DNA from: Halococcaceae archaeon
Lineage (GTDB): Archaea > Halobacteriota > Halobacteria > Halobacteriales > Halalkalicoccaceae
NCBI GenBank assembly: GCA_007128515.1
Contig: SKXI01000195.1
Location: forward strand, 1-9,757
Direction of reading: 5' to 3'
Length of the DNA: 9,757 bases
The position numbers were made by a program, and so were the translations under genes. The first letter of the stretch is position 1; every line of letters begins with the position of its first letter. Of the stretch, positions 6,026 to 9,757 are shown piece by piece. The notes under the pieces are model-generated. The model saw only the letters and a list, made by a program, of their open reading frames with translations, had not been told where the DNA came from and ran no database searches.

Positions 6026-7246
6026 ATGGACGTAACCGACATCGTCGACGAGGAGTTCCGTTCGTACGACGACTCGACGCCGGTCTCGAAACTCCGCGGG
6101 GCGTTCGAGACCACGGACGAGAAGGCACTCCTGATCACGCGCGACGACGAGTTCGAGGGGGTCGTCTCACGGCGGGACGTCTTCTCCTCTCACGAGAAGG
6201 GATCGCGGAAGGCACGGTCGCTGGTCCGACCCGTTCCCACGATCGACCGCCACGAGGACCTGCGGGAGGCCGCTCGGCTCATGATCGCCGGCGACACGAA
6301 GATCCTCCCGGTTTTCGACACCGACCCCGGAGACGGCGACGGTCACCTCGTCGGCGTCGTCCGTGAGGACGACCTCTTGCGCCACGTCCAGCCGTACCTC
6401 TCGGTACTCGATGTCGAGGACGTCGCCACGACGGACGTCGTCGCCGTGACCCCGGAGACCACGTTCGGGCAGGCGCTCGCGACGTTTCGCACCGAGCGCA
6501 TTCGCCATCTCCCGGTCGTCGCCGGTGACGGCGAGGAGGTCCTCGGTATCGTCGGCCTCGTCGACGTCCTCGAGTTCGTCACTCGTGAACTCCAGCGCTC
6601 TCAGGGTGGCGATCCCTCCGAGCACGTCGTCGACCAGGGCGCCGGCCACGGGGGGTTCGGTGCCCGCGAGGGCGAGAGTGCGGATCTGCTCGACCTCCCG
6701 GTGCGCAACGTGATGATCGAGACCGTCGGAACCGCCGCACCCGACGAGGTCCTCGACGCCGTGCTCGAAACGATGCTCGAGTCCGGTGCGTCCTCGTCGG
6801 TCGTCCTCGACGACGGTGCACTCGCCGGGATCGTCACCAAGACGGACCTCCTCGAGTCACTGACCTGGGACGACGAGGACGCGCTCCCCGTTCAGGTGTT
6901 CGGGGGCGAACTGCTGTCCGATCTGACCCGCGAGGAACTGGGCGAGCGGATCGAGAACGTCACGCGCAAGTACAGCGCCATGCGCGTCATGGAGGCGAAG
7001 GTCCACTTCGACGAGCACAAAGAGCGCCTCCGTGGCGTTCCACAGATCTACACCCGGATCCGACTCTTCACCGACAAGGGACTGTTCATCGGCGAAGAGG
7101 CCGGCTTCGGGGACCGCCACTCGTTCTCGCTGGCACTCAACGCGATCGAACGGCAGATCCTCGAGGGGAAGACGTTCGGACAGAGCAAGAAACCCGGTGA
7201 GACGGCGGACGCAAACAGGATGTACGGCTGGTGGCTCAGCGAGTAA
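6026..7246 (+). CDS. Four-CBS-domain protein with a C-terminal extra domain
   Basis: This is a 406-residue soluble acidic protein. Four CBS repeats lie at about 1-55, 66-122, 130-187 and 226-281. Each has the pattern of a hydrophobic strand followed by G-[IV]-V-[ST]-x-x-D (GVVSRRD, GVVREDD, GIVGLVD, GIVTKTD). Two CBS pairs usually form a module that binds adenine nucleotides. A Gly/Asp/Glu-rich linker (about 191-220) separates the third and fourth repeats. Residues 285-385 form a different domain, with strands AKVHFDEHK, YTRIRLFTDKGLF and a helix SLALNAIERQI. This reminds me of the ribosome-hibernation factor fold (HPF/RaiA), but that is an impression only. The ending NRMYGWWLSE looks like a conserved tail. 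No enzymatic domain is present, so it is probably a regulator or sensor of adenylate state. Confidence 0.9.
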   Translation: MDVTDIVDEEFRSYDDSTPVSKLRGAFETTDEKALLITRDDEFEGVVSRRDVFSSHEKGSRKARSLVRPVPTIDRHEDLREAARLMIAGDTKILPVFDTDPGDGDGHLVGVVREDDLLRHVQPYLSVLDVEDVATTDVVAVTPETTFGQALATFRTERIRHLPVVAGDGEEVLGIVGLVDVLEFVTRELQRSQGGDPSEHVVDQGAGHGGFGAREGESADLLDLPVRNVMIETVGTAAPDEVLDAVLETMLESGASSSVVLDDGALAGIVTKTDLLESLTWDDEDALPVQVFGGELLSDLTREELGERIENVTRKYSAMRVMEAKVHFDEHKERLRGVPQIYTRIRLFTDKGLFIGEEAGFGDRHSFSLALNAIERQILEGKTFGQSKKPGETADANRMYGWWLSE

Positions 7247-7266
7247 CCGGAACCGCCGCCACCGAA

Positions 7267-7323
7267 CGGGGACGAGAACCCCGAGGTGAAACGCCCCAGG
7301 GGCTCCGTCGGACGACCGTCCGA
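7267..7323 (+). terminator. Candidate terminator hairpins after the CBS gene
   Basis: Two GC-rich inverted repeats follow the stop codon: CGGGG-N7-CCCCG at 7267-7283 and TCGGAC-GACC-GTCCGA at 7308-7323. No T-run follows either, and archaeal termination relies mainly on T-runs, so their role is uncertain. Confidence 0.25.
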
Positions 7324-7563
7324 TCGCGGTGTCCTGTACGTCGGCACTCTTCGAGCGAGGAGAGCGGTTCGACTGCCGATGTCCACGCGAGAGGGTGATT
7401 CGAGCTATCGACCCCGAGTTCCGGAGTCGATCGGTCGAACGAACCACGGCTCCTCGTCCCCACCGTCCCTCGGGGTGTGATAGTGATGACTGGGACTGTG
7501 TACCGGTTCGACCGCAGACCGTCGTACGGTCGATACGGACCGACTCGCACTCGTCAGTATGAG

Positions 7564-7587
7564 TGTTCGACCCGAACATGTTCGAAC
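7564..7587. promoter_or_regulatory. Cluster of TGTTCG/CGAACA half-sites, including CGAA-N4-TTCG
   Basis: Three 6-nt half-sites stand in a row: TGTTCG at 7564-7569, CGAACA at 7573-7578 and TGTTCG at 7579-7584. The last two make a perfect 12-bp palindrome, CGAACATGTTCG (7573-7584). GTTCGAAC (7580-7587) overlaps it. The 12-mer fits CGAA-N4-TTCG, which I recall as the element proposed for the haloarchaeal denitrification regulator NarO. It lies about 45 bp upstream of the TATA-like box, as expected for an activator. By eye I find no other CGAA-N4-TTCG in the window. Confidence 0.5.
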
Positions 7588-7589
7588 TC

Positions 7590-7608
7590 GTTCCCACCGG
7601 CTGGGAAC
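7590..7608. repeat. Perfect inverted repeat GTTCCCA-N5-TGGGAAC
   Basis: Seven-bp arms are separated by CCGGC. The repeat lies between the half-site cluster and the TATA-like box, 13 bp from the latter. It could be a second operator or an RNA hairpin. It shares TTCCC/GGGAA half-sites with the palindrome in front of the CBS gene. Confidence 0.35.
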
Positions 7609-7618
7609 CCACGAGGGC

Positions 7619-7626
7619 GGTTTAGG
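7619..7626 (+). promoter_or_regulatory. TATA-like box of the molybdoenzyme transcript
   Basis: GGTTTAGG is the best AT-containing patch in this GC-rich stretch. Transcription would begin near 7650, immediately before the small ORF at 7652 and about 55 nt before the molybdoenzyme ATG. The match to the haloarchaeal TATA consensus is only partial. Confidence 0.4.
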
Positions 7627-7638
7627 AGTAGGGCGCGA

Positions 7639-7648
7639 GGTTCGAACC
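7639..7648. repeat. Perfect palindrome GGTTCGAACC at the expected transcription start
   Basis: It contains GTTCGAAC, the same 8-mer found at 7580-7587, exactly 60 bp away (centre to centre). The pair flanks the TATA-like box, which would suit one protein binding on both sides of the promoter. Although it resembles a tRNA T-arm, no tRNA can be folded here. Confidence 0.35.
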
Positions 7649-7651
7649 GTG

Positions 7652-7708
7652 ATGAGGCACACGACTCCGACCCGAACCCGTCGGACGCACGGGGGGATCG
7701 ACCGATGA
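7652..7708 (+). CDS. Possible 18-residue leader ORF overlapping the molybdoenzyme start
   Basis: An ATG at 7652 opens an 18-codon frame (MRHTTPTRTRRTHGGIDR) whose TGA overlaps the molybdoenzyme ATG as ATGA (7705-7708). The ATG lies about 29 nt after the TATA-like box, so a leaderless mRNA could begin with this ORF, and ribosomes ending it would be placed on the next start. The peptide is strongly basic, unlike the acidic proteins around it, so a role for its sequence is doubtful. Chance cannot be excluded in so short a frame. Confidence 0.25.
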   Translation: MRHTTPTRTRRTHGGIDR

Positions 7709-9757
7709 GCGAGGCTTCCGGGTCCCCCGACGCGGACGGTGGGGGCGAGGGCGGTACGACCCGCCGGGACGTGTTGATCGGCGCCGGGATGCTCGCCGGC
7801 GCCGGTCTGGCCACCGGAGCGGCCTATCGGCGGTTCCAGCCGGAGGCAACGGTCGAGACCCCGGGCGAGCTCAACCCCCTCGCGGAGTACCCCGACCGCG
7901 ACTGGGAGTCCCACTACCGCGACATCTGGGACGTCGACGACACGTTCACGCTCACCTGCACCCCGAACGACACGCACAACTGCTACCTCGAGGCGAACGT
8001 GAAGAACGGGGTGATCACCCGCCTCGGCCCGTCGATGAACTACGGCGAGGCGACCGACCTCCACGGGAACCAGGCGAGTTCGCGCTGGGACCCGCGGGTC
8101 TGTCAGAAGGGACTCGCGATGGTCGAGCGCTTCTACGGCGACATGCGCGTGAAGGCCCCGATGGTCCGCCGCGGGTTCCGCGAGTGGGTCGAGGAGGGGT
8201 TCCCGCGTGACGACGACGGGAGCATGCCCGAAGAGTACGCCCAGCGGGGGACCGACGACTGGGACGAGGTCTCCTTCGAGGAGGCTTACGACCTCGCGGC
8301 GGAGACGATCCTCGAGATCGCAGAGCACTACAGCGGCGAGGAGGGCCAGGAGATGCTCTTAGAGCAGGGCTACGACGAGCGGGTCGTCGAGGAGACCGGC
8401 GGTGCCGGGATCCAGGCGATGAAGTTCCGCGGCGGGATGCCGCTTCTGGGGATGATCCGGCTCCAGGGGATGTACCGAAAGGCGAACGAGATGGCGCTGG
8501 TGGACCACCACGTCCGCGACGTCGACGAGGAGGAGGCGGTCGGCGCCGCCGGACTCGACAACTACTCCTGGCACACCGACCTGCCGCCGGGGCACACGAT
8601 GGTCACCGGCCAGCAGACGATCGACTTCGACCTCGCGAACGCGGAGTACGCCGACCACATCGTGATGGCCGGCATGAACTGGATCTGTACGAAGATGGCG
8701 GACTCGCACTGGCTGACCGAGGCCCGGATGAAGGGGACGACGGTCACCGGGATCTTCACCGACTACAACGCGACCGCGACCAAGTGCGACGAGCTGATCA
8801 CGGTCAGGCCGGCGACGGACACCGCGCTCTTCCTCGGCGCGGCGAAGATCATCATCGAGGAGGGCCTCTACGACGAGGAGTTCGTCCGCGGACACACCGA
8901 CCTGCCGATGCTTGTCCGGACCGACGAGAGCCGACTGCTGCGCGCGAGCGAGGTGTTCGAGGGCTACGAGGACGCCGACCTCGAGAAGACGAGGGTCGTC
9001 GCGGACGACGACGAGCGTCCTGGCCAGGCGACGGTCGACGTCTGGGAGAACATCCTCACCGAAGACCTCCGTTCGGAGTGGGGCGACTTCGTCGTCCGCG
9101 ACGAGGAAAGTGAAGAGTTCGTCGCGGTGTCGCGCGACGAGATCGGCGAGGACTTCGACGTGCCGGCGTCGCTCGAAGGAAGCTTTGAGGTCGAGACCGT
9201 CGACGGCGAGACGGTCGAGGTCCGGACGGTCTTCGACCTGATCAGGGAACACCTGATCGACACCTGGGACGCGGAGTCGGTGGCGACGGTGACCGGGACG
9301 GACCCGGAGGCCGTCGAGAGCCTGGCCTACCGGATGGCCGACAACCAGGAGAGGACGCTTCTCATCAAGGGGATGGGTCCGAACCACTACGCCAACCAGG
9401 ACCAGAAGGACCGCTCGGCGTTCCTGCTCGCGTCGCTGACGCGGAACGTCGGTCACTTCGGGGGAAACATCGGGAGCTACGCCGGCAACTACCGCGGAGC
9501 CTACTTCAACGGGCGCCAGCAGTGGTCCTCGGAGGACCCCTTCGACATCGAACTCGATCCGGACGAGCCGGCCCGCGAGGACACCCGCTACACGATGCAG
9601 TCGGCGCACTGGTACTCCCACGGCGACCGCCCGCTGGAGGTCGACGGCGAGTACTTCATGGGCGACTCGCACATGCCGACGCCGACGAAGTTCCTCTGGA
9701 CCGCCGGCTCGAACTCGATCCTGGGCAACGCGAAGGGGAGCTACGACATCGTCCAGA
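7705..9757 (+). CDS. NarG-like, Tat-exported molybdopterin oxidoreductase (type II DMSO reductase family), 5' part
   Basis: The first 684 residues of a large Mo-bisPGD catalytic subunit run off the window. A twin-arginine signal occupies about 18-40 (TTRRDVLIGAG, then an Ala/Gly-rich core), so it is exported folded and works outside the membrane. The Fe-S segment at 85-133 reads C85-x3-D89-x3-C93...C133 (TCTPNDTHNC, VCQKG), with Asp where NarG has its first Cys. D292 in WHTDLPPGH matches the Asp that ligates Mo in NarG. The following parts (SHWLTEARMKG, FTDYNATATKCD, GHTDLPMLVRTD) parallel NarG in order and spacing. The substrate could be nitrate, but other type II enzymes act on selenate, chlorate or dimethyl sulfide. 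The start has a G-rich site (7691-7696) and the ATGA overlap. The beta subunit would be expected just beyond the window. Confidence 0.95.
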   Translation, partial: MSEASGSPDADGGGEGGTTRRDVLIGAGMLAGAGLATGAAYRRFQPEATVETPGELNPLAEYPDRDWESHYRDIWDVDDTFTLTCTPNDTHNCYLEANVKNGVITRLGPSMNYGEATDLHGNQASSRWDPRVCQKGLAMVERFYGDMRVKAPMVRRGFREWVEEGFPRDDDGSMPEEYAQRGTDDWDEVSFEEAYDLAAETILEIAEHYSGEEGQEMLLEQGYDERVVEETGGAGIQAMKFRGGMPLLGMIRLQGMYRKANEMALVDHHVRDVDEEEAVGAAGLDNYSWHTDLPPGHTMVTGQQTIDFDLANAEYADHIVMAGMNWICTKMADSHWLTEARMKGTTVTGIFTDYNATATKCDELITVRPATDTALFLGAAKIIIEEGLYDEEFVRGHTDLPMLVRTDESRLLRASEVFEGYEDADLEKTRVVADDDERPGQATVDVWENILTEDLRSEWGDFVVRDEESEEFVAVSRDEIGEDFDVPASLEGSFEVETVDGETVEVRTVFDLIREHLIDTWDAESVATVTGTDPEAVESLAYRMADNQERTLLIKGMGPNHYANQDQKDRSAFLLASLTRNVGHFGGNIGSYAGNYRGAYFNGRQQWSSEDPFDIELDPDEPAREDTRYTMQSAHWYSHGDRPLEVDGEYFMGDSHMPTPTKFLWTAGSNSILGNAKGSYDIVQ

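Larger units (their letters stand above)
7247..7704. other. Long non-coding region before the molybdoenzyme gene
   Basis: These 458 bp contain no convincing protein of normal size: all frames read as Arg/Ser/Pro-rich sequence. The left third has GC-rich hairpins that may end the CBS transcript. I see nothing at about 7325-7560. The right end (7564-7704) is dense in inverted repeats and holds a TATA-like box and a tiny ORF, so it looks like a complex regulatory region. Confidence 0.6.

Noticed and set aside
7639..7648. tRNA T-arm-like GGTTCGAACC
   Set aside because: No acceptor stem, D-arm or anticodon arm can be placed at the proper distances on either strand.
7405..8328. 307-codon minus-strand frame across the promoter region and molybdoenzyme start
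   Set aside because: It has no motifs, is an antisense shadow in its 5' half, and runs through the palindromic regulatory region in its 3' half.
8359..9672. 437-codon open frame on the minus strand
   Set aside because: It is antisense to the molybdoenzyme, whose frame carries clear family motifs. The translation is Val/Arg/Leu/Asp repetitive, as expected from the complement of GC-rich coding DNA.
1..9757. Mobile elements, CRISPR array or defence system
   Set aside because: No transposase or integrase motifs, no regularly spaced repeats and no terminal inverted repeats were seen.

Overview
The window looks like chromosomal DNA of a halophilic archaeon (class Halobacteria). It is GC-rich, its real proteins are dense in Asp and Glu and poor in Lys, and several genes have a TATA-like box about 26-30 nt before the start codon, which suggests leaderless transcripts. 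It also holds a twin-arginine exported molybdoenzyme of the haloarchaeal NarG-like type. I see no rRNA, tRNA, CRISPR array or recognisable insertion sequence.

Left part (1-2577), all on the minus strand. It holds the 5' end of an unidentified membrane protein (cut by the window edge), a plant-type [2Fe-2S] ferredoxin, an E1-like ThiF/MoeB/UbaA adenylyltransferase and a small conserved-looking protein. The last two each carry an apparent frameshift, so each is either a decaying gene or a sequencing error. Between them, a 22-bp inverted repeat sits over the expected transcription start of the E1-like gene.

Middle (2578-4720). A poorly coding stretch contains a short plus-strand membrane ORF that ends at an amber codon, with hydrophobic sequence continuing in the same frame beyond it. 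Then come a universal stress protein (minus) and deoxyribose-phosphate aldolase deoC (plus), which diverge from a 131-bp intergenic region.

Right part (4721-9757), all on the plus strand. It holds an alpha/beta hydrolase with visibly more A/T than its neighbours, a four-CBS-domain protein with an additional C-terminal domain, a 458-bp non-coding stretch rich in palindromes, and the first 684 residues of a Tat-exported type II (Asp-ligated) Mo-bisPGD oxidoreductase related to NarG.

How the genes may connect (inference). The molybdoenzyme, an E1-like protein of the kind that activates sulfur carriers for molybdopterin synthesis, and the [2Fe-2S] ferredoxin would fit an anaerobic-respiration neighbourhood, but they are not one operon. 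The most notable regulatory feature is the cluster of TGTTCG/CGAACA half-sites in front of the molybdoenzyme. It includes a CGAA-N4-TTCG site like the one I recall for the haloarchaeal denitrification regulator NarO. I found no clear sign of a wholly new system.
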